Shown here: one piece after another, positions 17,023 through 25,989 of the stretch
How positions within the stretch are numbered: the stretch's first letter is position 1
Layout of the letters: every line of letters starts with the position of its first letter
Assembly: GCF_014873945.1 (NCBI RefSeq)
Contig: NZ_JADBEC010000001.1
Location: 4,047,001-4,111,000 of the forward strand
DNA length: 64,000 nt
Reading direction: 5' to 3'
DNA from: Rhizobium viscosum
Lineage (GTDB): Bacteria; Pseudomonadota; Alphaproteobacteria; Rhizobiales; Rhizobiaceae
The notes under the pieces: model-generated
What the model saw: only the letters and a program-made list of their open reading frames with translations
Databases searched by the model: none
Told to the model about the DNA's origin: nothing
Translations under genes and position numbers: made by a program

Positions 17023-18171
17023 ATGGCTACGGGTTCTGGATCTGGAGATGACCCCGCTGCGGGGCAGGCGTGGCCGGCCCATCTGGAGCGGCGGCGCTGG
17101 CCGCGCGAGCCGGCCATGGAGAAGGAGCGACGCCAGGAGGTTGCGCCTGCGCTGGTGCCCCTGCGTTTCTCGACTGGGGATTTGCCGGCGAAAGACCAGT
17201 TCCAGGCCTGGCGTGCGCATATGGCGCCGCTCGTGGATGTCCATCTGCCGGATGGAAAATCACCCGAAGACGGGTTTCTGGCTGAGCAGATCGGCTGGCA
17301 TCTCGGCAGCATGCTCATCGTCCAGCAGCACACTGAGGCGCATAGCTATATCCGCGATCAATCCATGCTCCGTTCGAGCCCGATCGACCATTGGAATGTC
17401 GGCCTGCTTCGCAGCGGCCGGATCTGGACCGAGGTCAGTCGTCACGTTACGGAAACGGGTGCCGGCGAGGTATTTTTCAGGTCTCTCGGTTATCCCTATC
17501 GCGGGCGGATGACCGATTGCGTCGCTGTGCTTGTCTTCCTGCCCTATGAATTGCTGGCCGTGGATGCAAGCATCCTCCAGGGTGCCAACAACACGCTTCT
17601 GTCCGGCAGCCTGGCTGAATTGCTCGTCAGCTATATTGCCGGTTTGGAAACGAAGCTGAGCAGCCTGACGGCCGGGGAGGTGCCGCGGATCATACAAACG
17701 ATCGCCGATATGGTCGTTGCATGTGCTGCCTCATCCATAAAACCGGACACGGGTCAAAGCCAGACCGGCGTGGGAATGATGGAGCGGGCGCATCGCTACA
17801 TTCACCTCAACCTGCAGTCAGACAATCTGACGCCCGACGCTATCTGCCGCGCCCTGGGCATCTCGCGCACGCGGCTCTACCAGCTGTTCGAAGCGAGCGG
17901 GGGCGTGCTGAATTATATCCGCAAGCGGCGGCTGCTGCAGGCCTATGCGGATCTCAGCAACCCGGCCGACAACAGGCCGATCTCCGAGATTGCGGAGGCG
18001 GCCGGTTTTGCCGTCGCTGCCAATTTCACACGCGCCTTCAGCCACGAATTCGGACTGAGCCCGCGTGAAGTCCGAAGAACCGTGGCAAGCGAGCGCCCGG
18101 CTGTTCCGCCTGCGCGTTCCACGCGGCATCCTGGGACAACGATCGGCGATTGGCTGACGCTTGCAAGCTGA
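17023..18171 (+). CDS. AraC family transcriptional regulator
   Basis: A 382-residue regulator with an N-terminal AraC-ligand-like domain (ALVPLRFSTGDLPAKDQFQA...) and a C-terminal double HTH (DAICRALGISRTRLYQLFE and ISEIAEAAGFAVAANFTRAF, then GLSPREVRR). This arrangement is common in rhizobial AraC proteins. The start at 17023 has GGAGG eight bases upstream; a TTG at 17002 is in frame. The target is unknown; the next gene downstream is on the same strand but 200 bases away. Confidence 0.9.
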   Translation: MATGSGSGDDPAAGQAWPAHLERRRWPREPAMEKERRQEVAPALVPLRFSTGDLPAKDQFQAWRAHMAPLVDVHLPDGKSPEDGFLAEQIGWHLGSMLIVQQHTEAHSYIRDQSMLRSSPIDHWNVGLLRSGRIWTEVSRHVTETGAGEVFFRSLGYPYRGRMTDCVAVLVFLPYELLAVDASILQGANNTLLSGSLAELLVSYIAGLETKLSSLTAGEVPRIIQTIADMVVACAASSIKPDTGQSQTGVGMMERAHRYIHLNLQSDNLTPDAICRALGISRTRLYQLFEASGGVLNYIRKRRLLQAYADLSNPADNRPISEIAEAAGFAVAANFTRAFSHEFGLSPREVRRTVASERPAVPPARSTRHPGTTIGDWLTLAS

Positions 18172-18370
18172 TCCGATGTCATGGTGGGGGCCTTGCCTCA
18201 GCCATGTCTGACACAAAGCTGCCGCTCAATCGTCAGCAAATTGCCCCGCCATCGCCGCATCGTGCCCTCTTAACGGTCCATCGTTGCGACCTCGCCAGCC
18301 TCCAGCGGCTGAGCGATCGACCGAGGCGGTCCTGCTGCCGATCAAATCATGCACGTGAAAAGGAATGACC

Positions 18371-18823
18371 ATGATCACTCGTTACACACCCGTCGCAATG
18401 ATGACCGCTGCGGTCTTCAGCCTGCTTGCTCTCAGCCCGGCCTCCGCCGAGGACATGGCCCAGGCGCAACAGCAGCCGCCGGCGACGCAGGGCCAGGCGC
18501 CGATGCAGGGGCAGAGCGGCGACAATGGTGCAGCCGCCCCTGTCAGCGACCAGAAAATCGAGGCCTTTGCCGTTGCCTATCTGCAGGTCGACAAGGTCAG
18601 AAAGGAATATTCGGCCAAGATCGGCGCGACGAAGGACGAGGCTGCGAAGCAAAAGCTGCAGGAAGAAGCCAAGAAGCAGATGGTCGACACCGTCGAAGCC
18701 TCCAACAACATCTCCGTCGAGGAATACTCGTCGATCCTGACGGCCGCACAGAGCGACCCGGCTCTCGCCAAGAAGGTTCTGGAAAAGATCGGCACCCCGC
18801 CGCCGGCGCAGCAGCAGCAATAG
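18371..18823 (+). CDS. Secreted DUF4168 family protein
   Basis: About 150 residues. A signal peptide ends near LSPASA, followed by a Gln-rich linker (AQAQQQPPATQGQAPMQGQ) and a DUF4168 domain (VSDQKIEAFAVAYLQVDKVRK...NISVEEYSSILTAAQSDPAL). The ATG at 18371 is preferred because AAGGA then lies at proper spacing; ATG 18365 is too close. Function of the family is not established. Confidence 0.83.
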   Translation: MITRYTPVAMMTAAVFSLLALSPASAEDMAQAQQQPPATQGQAPMQGQSGDNGAAAPVSDQKIEAFAVAYLQVDKVRKEYSAKIGATKDEAAKQKLQEEAKKQMVDTVEASNNISVEEYSSILTAAQSDPALAKKVLEKIGTPPPAQQQQ

Positions 18824-18994
18824 GGCTGCGCGCTTCTGCATAATCCTTAAATCGCAGAGGATTACGCCGAGGAGTGCAATCGATCACTGGGGCAAGGTCA
18901 GCGCCGTGCTGGCCTGGCTCCCCCGAACGCCGCTTGAATATCGCGCTTTGCGCCTTTGGTCATCACGATACGCTTGGCGGCCTGAGAACAGCGG

Positions 18995-19759
18995 TTACAG
19001 ACTATCCATGTACTGATCGAGATGGTTCGACCACAATGCCGGCTTGAACATCAGGGCATGGCCGGCGGCCGCGGCAACGAATTTCCCCTGTCCGCCCGCC
19101 GAGCGGAACCTCTCGAAATTTCCCCGGCAGTGCTCTATCCGATAGTACTGGTCATGCGTGCCGTGCAGCCAGAGCGTCGAAATCCCGGATGACCCTCCGC
19201 GTTCGAAGAGGCGCGGGTTGACGATTTCATGATTGGCGCAACCTCGGCCGAGCCAGCCGCCGTTGAAATTGACGGCACCCCGGAAGATCGCCGGGCGCAT
19301 GCCCGCATAGGCGATCGACAGGATGCCGCCGCGCGAGACGCCGGCGATGACAAGCCGGCTCTGATCCACATCGGGCCGCTCGCGCAGATGGCGCACGACA
19401 GCATCCATGTCCTCAACGGCGCGCTCGAAGCCCGCAATCGCGATTTCGACATTGCAGGAATAGCCGGAGCCGTCAGGAGCAAGTCCCTCGCCATAGTCTC
19501 CGCCCGATTTGCCTCTCCCCCGGCGTTGCGGAAAGAGGATCATCCAGCCCCGTTCGGCGAAATGGCTTGCCACGACAGCGGGGCTCGCGGTTCTCGTATA
19601 GAAGGACTTGTTGTGACCGCGCCCGGTGGAACCATGGTTGAAGACGATGGTTGGATATGGTCCTTCGTGCCGGGGCCTTGCCGCAACAATTTCAAGTCGG
19701 GCATCCGGCTCGCCGGAGGGGATGAAATATTTCTCAAGCCTGATGAGACCTGCCGCCAT
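18995..19759 (-). CDS. Alpha/beta hydrolase, dienelactone-hydrolase-like
   Basis: About 254 residues. The pattern is FNHGSTGRG (oxyanion region), FPQRRGRGKSGG, nucleophile GVSRGG, LHGTHDQYY (acid) and AAGHALM (His), so the triad is complete. The start is uncertain: ATG 19759 is used, but the frame continues to a TTG at 19831 and no Shine-Dalgarno decides. No other gene appears to be co-transcribed. Substrate unknown. Confidence 0.82.
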   Translation of the reverse strand: MAAGLIRLEKYFIPSGEPDARLEIVAARPRHEGPYPTIVFNHGSTGRGHNKSFYTRTASPAVVASHFAERGWMILFPQRRGRGKSGGDYGEGLAPDGSGYSCNVEIAIAGFERAVEDMDAVVRHLRERPDVDQSRLVIAGVSRGGILSIAYAGMRPAIFRGAVNFNGGWLGRGCANHEIVNPRLFERGGSSGISTLWLHGTHDQYYRIEHCRGNFERFRSAGGQGKFVAAAAGHALMFKPALWSNHLDQYMDSL

Positions 19760-19944
19760 CTGGATTCGCGCCCGAATTTCGTTGACACAAACTCCCACAA
19801 GCCACCCGAAAACTGCAAATGAATTTCGCAAGGCCGCGACATGAAAGCGGCCATTCGATAGCCAATCCTATTGCGGGCTTACGCCCGGCGCTGTAATCTG
19901 ATGACGCGCTCGCAGGCATCCCGCCTCAATCACCGCGCAGTTTC

Positions 19945-20232
19945 ATGACAGCAAAAGTTGGTTTCGATGCACTCATGCATCAGGTCTGTGTCGGATGGGG
20001 TCACTGCGGGAGCGTGCAGGCAGGCAAATATGTGCACGTGACTGACTTCATGCCGGACTCGGGCACAGTGACCGCAACCGAGTTCGCTGAATGGGTGCTC
20101 ATCGCTGAAGGCGTGGCCGACGCTCCCCTGACCTACAGAGAAAGATGGCTTTCCCGCCTGAGGGACGCCTTCGTCGAGCACATGGGAGCCGATTGTGTGG
20201 ACGCGCAGCGAATGCGATGGCAATCGAAATAG
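19945..20232 (+). CDS. Conserved hypothetical protein (95 aa)
   Basis: A 95-residue protein (MTAKVGFDALMHQVCVGWGH...HVTDFMPDSGTVTATEFAEW...FVEHMGAD) of a type I recall in Rhizobiaceae genomes without an assigned function. No signal peptide or membrane segment. The Shine-Dalgarno is weak. It stands alone between two unrelated genes. Confidence 0.65.
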   Translation: MTAKVGFDALMHQVCVGWGHCGSVQAGKYVHVTDFMPDSGTVTATEFAEWVLIAEGVADAPLTYRERWLSRLRDAFVEHMGADCVDAQRMRWQSK

Positions 20233-20324
20233 ACCGCTCTGACACCCCACACCGGTCAATTCGAATTTACGAGTTCACGGCCTAATCTTTGGGATCGGCG
20301 AGTTCGAAACGGGAGAATTTTCGA

Positions 20325-20882
20325 ATGGAAGACGACGGCTGGACGGTGATCAAATCCACGGCGATCCTGCAGGATCGGTGGCTGAATTTGCGGGCCGACG
20401 ACTGCCTGACGTCAGGCGGCGTGAGGATTTCTCCCTATTACGTGCTGTCCTATCCCGACTGGATCAATATCGTTGCGATCACCACCGACGATCGCCTCCT
20501 GCTCGTTCGCCAGTATCGGCACGCAGCGGGCAGGTTCTTCCTTGAAATACCGGGAGGCGGCCTTGACGAGCAGGATATCGACAGTGAAAAGGCAGCCCGC
20601 CGCGAACTGGAGGAGGAAACCGGCTACATTGCCCAGAACTGGCAACTGATAAGCACGCTTTACCCGAACCCGGCCTCTCACACGAACCGTCTTCACACCT
20701 TTCTCGCAACCGGCGCCGAGCCCAGATATCAGCAACGGCTCGATGCCGGCGAGGAGGGCCTGACCGTTCATGCCCTTCCGATACCTGACGTGCTGGACGG
20801 ATTGCAGGCCGGCCTGATCGGGCAGGCCCTTCATGTCTCGTCGATCCTGCTGGCGCTGCGGGTTGCCGGACGGCTGGGGTAA
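20325..20882 (+). CDS. NUDIX hydrolase, ADP-sugar-pyrophosphatase-like
   Basis: A 185-residue NUDIX protein. The box GGGLDEQDIDSEKAARRELE is followed by EETGY. The catalytic REL-EE part is intact, but the position of the box's first Glu is an Ile. The N-terminal part (RWLNLRADDC..., then NIVAITTDDRLLLVRQYRH) matches ADP-ribose pyrophosphatase relatives. The start has GGGAG about ten bases upstream. A diverged 3' fragment of the same family lies at 31138. Confidence 0.88.
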   Translation: MEDDGWTVIKSTAILQDRWLNLRADDCLTSGGVRISPYYVLSYPDWINIVAITTDDRLLLVRQYRHAAGRFFLEIPGGGLDEQDIDSEKAARRELEEETGYIAQNWQLISTLYPNPASHTNRLHTFLATGAEPRYQQRLDAGEEGLTVHALPIPDVLDGLQAGLIGQALHVSSILLALRVAGRLG

Positions 20883-21133
20883 CAGCCGAGGCGCTGGCGC
20901 GACATGGCAAGGCCGGAGACATGTCCAGACAGAGACCCATTGGATGAAGGCGGAACTCATCCCAAACCGCTTGGCTGAAATCTAACGACGGCTTCTGGCG
21001 CAGAGTTGCCTGCCATCAAATCGAAAGTCTACCCGACAACGTGCGAGTGGCACACCGCTTCGTTGCACTTCATTCTAGCTTTGCATCAGAGTCATCTGAG
21101 TACATGATGAGGCCGTCAAGATAGGGGCGATTC

Positions 21134-21685
21134 ATGAAGTGCATCTCTGAACTTTTGATGGGATTGGCGGGAGCGACATTGGTCGTCACTAGCGCAGTTC
21201 AACAGGCGGAAGCTAACAGTGACAATGGCCAAGACCAATCTTGTGAAATCGTCAACGTTGCATACGCGGCAACCATGAACGCTGCCCGGTCGAGCGTCAC
21301 GACTTATGCCGAGCAGGACGATGGATCTTTGGTGTTTATTGCCGATTTGCGAACCCAATCAGGTACTAATTATCTGAAAGATTTAACGCGAAAGCAATGG
21401 ATCCGTTACCCGCAGACAAAGTGGGTTCCAGCGGACCGATTTGGTCCAAAAATAACTGACTGTGTATTTAAGGGTGATGAAAGTCACCTGGGTCTCGCAG
21501 CAAAGCACTATTCAGCTATCCGTCATGAGCTGCCGCAGGTCTCTAAAGTGGATTTTTGGATTACGCGTAACGATGCACGAATTGTAAAAATGCGAATTGG
21601 GCCGTGGGGAGTCAAGCTTAAGTCCGGACTAGGATTAATTGAAATCCGGAAGTTCGATGATGAGGCATTGCCCCCTCCGCTTTGA
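21134..21685 (+). CDS. Secreted hypothetical protein (183 aa)
   Basis: A signal peptide (MKCISELLMGLAGATLVVTS..., cleavage near QAEA) is followed by about 155 residues with no recognised domain. Two Cys occur in the mature part (in QSCEIVN and TDCVFKG), possibly a disulphide. AGGGGCG nine bases upstream supports the start. Codon use is AT-richer than the neighbours, and a transposase remnant follows 30 bases later, so it was probably acquired. Confidence 0.65.
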   Translation: MKCISELLMGLAGATLVVTSAVQQAEANSDNGQDQSCEIVNVAYAATMNAARSSVTTYAEQDDGSLVFIADLRTQSGTNYLKDLTRKQWIRYPQTKWVPADRFGPKITDCVFKGDESHLGLAAKHYSAIRHELPQVSKVDFWITRNDARIVKMRIGPWGVKLKSGLGLIEIRKFDDEALPPPL

Positions 21686-21715
21686 TCCGCAGCCGCAACA
21701 GACTTGCGCTTCCAT

Positions 21716-21812
21716 TCGAACGGTATGTCCGATGCTTTTGTCGAAATCCTGAAGCGGAATTACATGCGCATATCAGTTCCACAGGACACTGAAACAGCGC
21801 TCCAATCGCGCC
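21716..21812 (+). mobile_element. Remnant of an IS3-family transposase (OrfB)
   Basis: The frame reads RFHSNGMSDAFVEILKRNY followed by MRISVPQDTETAL. This is the conserved IS3 OrfB segment (normally SNG-x-x-EAFVKTLKRDYV...) after the second catalytic Asp of the DDE domain. Similarity stops after about 30 residues. No intact IS ends or other transposase domains are visible. Confidence 0.65.
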
Positions 21813-22102
21813 GACGTCCAGTTTCCGTGAAAACCTTAAACCGCTGCGCCGGCACGTCTGAACTGGTGCTATGTGTAAATCATGTAATCGTCATATGTCG
21901 AAGACCCGTTCGGCAACAACATCAACAATCACACGCTGATCCGGAAGGTGGGGCCATAACACCGCTTACAACGACCCACTTGGCTGATGTTGCTCAGGCT
22001 CCGGTCCCTTCGCCGCAGAGCCAGATTGAGGGTCTCCTGCCGTGGCATTATCCCTCGGAGTGATAGGTACCTAAAGGCTTCTCTCGGTAAGCGGTGCTCC
22101 TC
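21813..22102. other. Intergenic tail after the IS remnant
   Basis: About 290 bases with no supported gene. It may hold further decayed IS sequence, but I cannot identify any. Confidence 0.35.
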
Positions 22103-22564
22103 TCACACACTGACGGAAGGTGGCCGTACATATCGCTGGCGAACTAAATCATCCACTTGCCAGACTTCCATCGGTGCGAAGCCGCAGCTCTCGTAGAGGC
22201 GATTGGCTGCATCCGCTCCGACGCTTCCCTCCACGAAGGTGTCCACATAGATGGAGGAATTGGCAGGGATGAAGGAAATAGCCGTCTGCACCAGCATCCT
22301 GCCAACACCAAGCCTTCTATGCTCGGACGAGACTGCCAGCCATCGTATCCAGTGCTCTCGACCTGTGCCACCGATCAAGACACCGCCTGCCAAGGTCGTT
22401 TTGTGTGCGCTCATCCGGGCGCAATATGCCTGTTTCTGCGCAATCTTGCGTCCGAGAATTGCTTCGAAGTCGGGCATCGGACCGAATAGCGGAATCACCT
22501 GCTCAGCCAGCAGCATCCAGGGGGCGATGTCATTATGCTCAGCTAAAGTAATCTGAATCTGCAT
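22103..22564 (-). CDS. GNAT family N-acetyltransferase
   Basis: A 153-residue acetyltransferase. The acetyl-CoA-binding motif is WLAVSSEHRRLGVGRMLVQT, followed by YVDTFVEG and the late motif AANRLYESCGF. ATG 22564 is used; the frame extends to 22666 without better signals. Substrate unknown. It is one of three GNAT genes and one fragment in this window. Confidence 0.85.
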   Translation of the reverse strand: MQIQITLAEHNDIAPWMLLAEQVIPLFGPMPDFEAILGRKIAQKQAYCARMSAHKTTLAGGVLIGGTGREHWIRWLAVSSEHRRLGVGRMLVQTAISFIPANSSIYVDTFVEGSVGADAANRLYESCGFAPMEVWQVDDLVRQRYVRPPSVSV

Positions 22565-22770
22565 GTGCGCCCACTGCTTTTCAATCTCTACCTTGCTGTA
22601 ACTGACGGATGTTAACGACGGCTTCTGGTCGTAGGTGGCCACCCATTGGGAACGCGAGGAAGGCAAAACAGGACCGGATTATATCCAATCGCCGCCCCGA
22701 CAACCGGATCGACACCAAGGGTTCCAAAGCCGATCAAGACGCAGCGCCTACGGACCACACTGCTTGTCCG

Positions 22771-23208
22771 CTACGAAAACAGCGCCGAAACAGGGTAGGG
22801 CAAGGCGAGCGGGGGCATGGCGTCTCGTGAAAAATATCCGAGCGACCTTGTCTCTGTATCTGTCCACGCGCCTCGATCTTCAAGGACCCGGCATTTGAAC
22901 AAGGTGACGACACACTCGACCGGATCACCGTTGGGATAGGTGTACCGAAAATCTTTCCCTCCGAAGACGCCAAGGATGTCCGTTGGGGTGACGGCAAGGC
23001 CAGTCTCCTCCATCACCTCTCGGATGATTGCCTCCTGCGGCGTCTCGCCCGGCTCGATTGCGCCTGCAGGCAAACTCCATCCTTCCCCTGAAGCCTTTTC
23101 CTGCAAAAGCAGATTACCAGCGTGATCATGGATGACGGCGGCAACAGAAGGCACCAGGAGCAAGCGCTTGCCGATCAGGGCGCGAAGCTCCATCACATAT
23201 GATGGCAT
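22771..23208 (-). CDS. NUDIX hydrolase
   Basis: A 145-residue NUDIX protein with an exact box, GAIEPGETPQEAIIREVMEE then TGL. The protein starts MPSYVMELRALIGKRLLLVP. The surrounding SLPAGAIEPGE and YFSRDAMPPL are typical of small nucleotide-diphosphate hydrolases. GGAGAG lies 12 bases upstream of the start. The preferred substrate cannot be told. Confidence 0.9.
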   Translation of the reverse strand: MPSYVMELRALIGKRLLLVPSVAAVIHDHAGNLLLQEKASGEGWSLPAGAIEPGETPQEAIIREVMEETGLAVTPTDILGVFGGKDFRYTYPNGDPVECVVTLFKCRVLEDRGAWTDTETRSLGYFSRDAMPPLALPYPVSALFS

Positions 23209-23310
23209 TAAGATGCTCTCCGTTCATTCGGCGGTCCGGTGAAAATATGTGACAAGAGTCGATGTGCGTGGCTATCTATGTGCAAATCTTCAGATCGCCG
23301 AGGTGGGACC

Positions 23311-23799
23311 ATGGACGATGTTGAACTTACCGGCGGATGTCAGTGCGGTGCAATACGGTACACACTTGGCCAAAGGCCGCAGAACGTCCACGTTTGCCAT
23401 TGTCGGATGTGCCAGAAGGCGGTGGGCGGACCATTTGCGATCATTTGCCCGGTTTTGAAGCCAGCATTTCATGTCACTCGCGGCGAGATCAGCTATTTCA
23501 GGAGTTCCGACGTTGGCCGACGCGGGTTCTGTTCTGCATGTGGTACGCCGCTGATCTTCGATTATCCGGATGCCGATGACATCGGCATTCTCGCGGGGAC
23601 TTTAGATGATCCGAACCAGGCTCCCCCCGAAAACCAATACGGCAACGAGAGCCGCGTTTCGTGGTACGCCGGTCTGAAAGACGTTCCCGGTGATCATCCC
23701 ACCTATGCTGGAAATCCGGAGATGCGATTGCGGATCAGCAGCACGAACCACCAGCATCCAGATCACGACACCGAAAGCTGGCCGCCGGTTGAAGGGTAG
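23311..23799 (+). CDS. GFA/CENP-V family zinc protein
   Basis: A 162-residue protein with the full GFA Zn motif set: GGCQCGAIRY, then CHCRMCQK, and CSACGTPL. The family is named after glutathione-dependent formaldehyde-activating enzyme, but most members have no proven reaction. The start at 23311 has GAGGTGGG just upstream. It is divergent from the NUDIX gene. Confidence 0.9.
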   Translation: MDDVELTGGCQCGAIRYTLGQRPQNVHVCHCRMCQKAVGGPFAIICPVLKPAFHVTRGEISYFRSSDVGRRGFCSACGTPLIFDYPDADDIGILAGTLDDPNQAPPENQYGNESRVSWYAGLKDVPGDHPTYAGNPEMRLRISSTNHQHPDHDTESWPPVEG

Positions 23800-23982
23800 A
23801 CGGCCGCCAGGTGCCGAACCCTGCGCCGGACGGCATCGGCGATCGCCGGGTTTTCGCCTTGGACCTGATGTCGGCTTCAATGCTTTTCTACAAGGCGTCA
23901 AGTGCTCCGGGCAAAGTTGCCGCAGCCATTGATTGCCATCATCAATGCATGCCGTATCCAGGCCCGCAGCGGACTTTGGAGG

Positions 23983-24402
23983 CTAAAGCAGTTTTCGCAG
24001 AAAGGTTCTCTGATGTGTATCGGGGGGATATCGTTCCAACGTGCCGAACACGGAGTATCCTTGCTTTTTATAGAAGCCCGGCGCCTGAAAGCTGAATGTG
24101 TCAAGCCAAATCCCGACGCAGCCTTGTTCTCTAGCCCATTGCTCTGCCTGAGCCAGAAGCTTCGCCCCCAGTTGCTGCCCCCGCATAACTTCAGGCACAA
24201 AAAGCAGCTCGACGAAGACCCAGCCATAGTAGTACTTCGCCCATAGACCACCTTGAACTCGGCCCTCGTCATCCCGCAGCAAAATTGCAAGCGGCTTGTA
24301 ACCATCCGGTCCCGTCTTCGATTCATTAAAGGCGAGCAGGGGATCTGCGATTGCCTTGCGGTCATCCTCGGTAGGGTCGAGTTTCACTTCTAAAACAGGC
24401 AT
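23983..24402 (-). CDS. GNAT family N-acetyltransferase
   Basis: A 139-residue acetyltransferase. Acetyl-CoA motif region: VELLFVPEVMRGQQLGAKLL, then CVGIWLDTFSFQAPGFYKKQGY. This pattern matches small GNATs that act on unknown amines. GGAGAG nine bases upstream of the ATG at 24402 decides the start. It is divergent from the next GNAT gene. Confidence 0.9.
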   Translation of the reverse strand: MPVLEVKLDPTEDDRKAIADPLLAFNESKTGPDGYKPLAILLRDDEGRVQGGLWAKYYYGWVFVELLFVPEVMRGQQLGAKLLAQAEQWAREQGCVGIWLDTFSFQAPGFYKKQGYSVFGTLERYPPDTHQRTFLRKLL

Positions 24403-24552
24403 TTCGTCTCTCCGTTCAGCCCTTCCACCTATGTTGCCGATGTAACAGATACGTGATTTTGTCGCCATCTCGAAAGACCGCTAATGGCTCGATAGCTGCG
24501 GTCGAGTCTCGGCGGCAGCTATCGATCGGCAATTGTTGAGTCCCCCACATCC

Positions 24553-25053
24553 ATGGTTCGTCTTCTCGTCACCTATATGGAACAGCTCGCGCCGCCGGAT
24601 GGCGCCGCGTTGTCGTCTCCGCTTGCGGGTGCGGGCATCGCGGAAGAGCGTCCCGATGCGGACGATTATCTCAGCCTCTATCGATCGGTAGGCATGCCCC
24701 TGCAATGGGACGAGCGTCTGCGGATGACAAGGGAAGAGCTTCTGGCGTTTCTGGCCAGCAGTTCCACAGCGCTCTACATTTTGCGGCACGGCGGACGATC
24801 GGTCGGGCTGTGCGAATTTGTGGGCGTCGGCGAAAGAGAGGTGGAGCTGAAGCACTTCGGCCTGGTCCCCGATGCCCAGGGCCGTCGTCTCGGACCCTAT
24901 CTGTTGGATTGGTCGCTGCGGGCGATATGGAGCCATCGGCCGGAGCGCGTGTGGCTCCACACGGACACCTGGGATCACCCGAAAGCCAAAGCCACCTATG
25001 AGCGCATCGGTTTCAAGGCCTATGCCGAAGTCTGGGAACAGTTTCCGGACTGA
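24553..25053 (+). CDS. GNAT family N-acetyltransferase
   Basis: A 166-residue acetyltransferase. The central motif is KHFGLVPDAQGRRLGPYLLD, followed by VWLHTDTWDHPKAKATYERI and GFKAY. No Shine-Dalgarno is obvious before ATG 24553. Its sequence is not close to the neighbouring GNAT, so this is not a recent duplication. Confidence 0.88.
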   Translation: MVRLLVTYMEQLAPPDGAALSSPLAGAGIAEERPDADDYLSLYRSVGMPLQWDERLRMTREELLAFLASSSTALYILRHGGRSVGLCEFVGVGEREVELKHFGLVPDAQGRRLGPYLLDWSLRAIWSHRPERVWLHTDTWDHPKAKATYERIGFKAYAEVWEQFPD

Positions 25054-25095
25054 TCTCGTGCCTGATGCCATCGCAGGCAGCGGCAACGGGGCAGG

Positions 25096-25120
25096 GTGCG
25101 TGCCCTTGAAGGGCACGCAC
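25096..25120. terminator. Bidirectional hairpin terminator
   Basis: GTGCGTGCCC and GGGCACGCAC are perfect ten-base arms around the loop ttgaa. It lies between the convergent GNAT and SDR genes. Confidence 0.7.
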
Positions 25121-25135
25121 AGGATCAATCGACGA

Positions 25136-25882
25136 TCAGTGAAAACCGCCGGCGGCAGTCAGGCGCTCGCCGGTGAGCCAGCCGGCATCGTCGGAAGCGA
25201 GGAAGACCGCGATGCTGGCGATGTCGTCGGGCTGGCCAATGCGGCCAAGCGGGGTCTGGGCCACTGCGTTGCTCTCGAAATCGGAGCCCATGACGCCTGC
25301 TGTATGCGTGCCTTCGGTCTCGACGATGCCGGGGAGGATGGCGTTGACGCGGATCTTGCGCGGACCGAGTTCCTTGGCAAGCACGCTGTTGATGGCGTCC
25401 ACCGCTCCCTTGGTGCCGGTATAGACGGCGGAGGCGGGCGGGGCGAAGGTGGTCACTACGGACGAAATGTTGATGATGCTGCCGCCCTCGCCAATGTGCT
25501 TTACGGCTGCCTGGGTGGTCAGCAGAAGGCCGAGAACGTTCACGTTGAACTGGCGGTGATAGTGTTCCTCGGTGATCTCTTCGATCGCACCGAACTCGTA
25601 GACGCCGGAATTGTTGACCAGCACGTCGAGGCGGCCGAATTCCTTGATCGTGGCGTCGACCAATCCCTTGACCTGTTCCGCCTTCGAAACATCACCCTGT
25701 ACCGCGATGGCCTTGCCGCCGGCGGCCGTGATCTTCTCGACGACGGCATCTGCTCCGGCCTTGCTCGAGGCGTAGTTGACCACCACCTTTGCACCTTCTG
25801 CGGCGAGTGCCTTGGCAATAGCGGCGCCGATGCCCTTGGAGGCTCCCGTCACGAGGGCGACTTTTCCAGCAAGCTTAGACAT
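25136..25882 (-). CDS. SDR family oxidoreductase (FabG-like)
   Basis: A 248-residue SDR with TGASKGIG, NNSG, the active-site Ser (NISSV), YTGTK and the C-terminal LTAAGGFH. It resembles 3-oxoacyl reductase-like SDRs of accessory regions, but the substrate is unknown. AAGGAA upstream fits the start. It is divergent from an ArsR-type regulator, with a strong palindrome between them. Confidence 0.92.
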   Translation of the reverse strand: MSKLAGKVALVTGASKGIGAAIAKALAAEGAKVVVNYASSKAGADAVVEKITAAGGKAIAVQGDVSKAEQVKGLVDATIKEFGRLDVLVNNSGVYEFGAIEEITEEHYHRQFNVNVLGLLLTTQAAVKHIGEGGSIINISSVVTTFAPPASAVYTGTKGAVDAINSVLAKELGPRKIRVNAILPGIVETEGTHTAGVMGSDFESNAVAQTPLGRIGQPDDIASIAVFLASDDAGWLTGERLTAAGGFH

Positions 25883-25933
25883 GTTCTTTCCTTTCGACCC
25901 GGAGTGCCGTCGGGAGTGGCGGCTTCGTTCCGT

Positions 25934-25952
25934 AGTTCAGAAATTCGGAACT
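25934..25952. promoter_or_regulatory. Palindromic operator between SDR and ArsR genes
   Basis: AGTTCAGAAATTCGGAACT is a 19-base dyad in which eight of nine base pairs match around a central base. It sits between the divergent genes, upstream of the regulator's -35 box, and is the likely ArsR-type binding site. Confidence 0.6.
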
Positions 25953-25981
25953 GTTGATCGAGATATCAAGTGGCCCTATAT
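25953..25981 (+). promoter_or_regulatory. Promoter of the ArsR-type gene, possibly leaderless
   Basis: TTGATC and CTATAT (25976-25981) are separated by 16 bases. Transcription would start near 25988-25990, at the ATG (25990), and there is no Shine-Dalgarno, so the mRNA may be leaderless. Confidence 0.5.
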
Positions 25982-25989
25982 AAAAATTC

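Noticed and set aside
20980..21000. Shared word aacgacggcttctgg at about 20982 and 22617
   Set aside because: Only 15 bases, no extended similarity; probably a fragment of a common intergenic repeat.
24872..25957. 361-residue ORF on the plus strand
   Set aside because: It is the antisense shadow of the SDR gene at 25136-25882 and has no recognisable domain.
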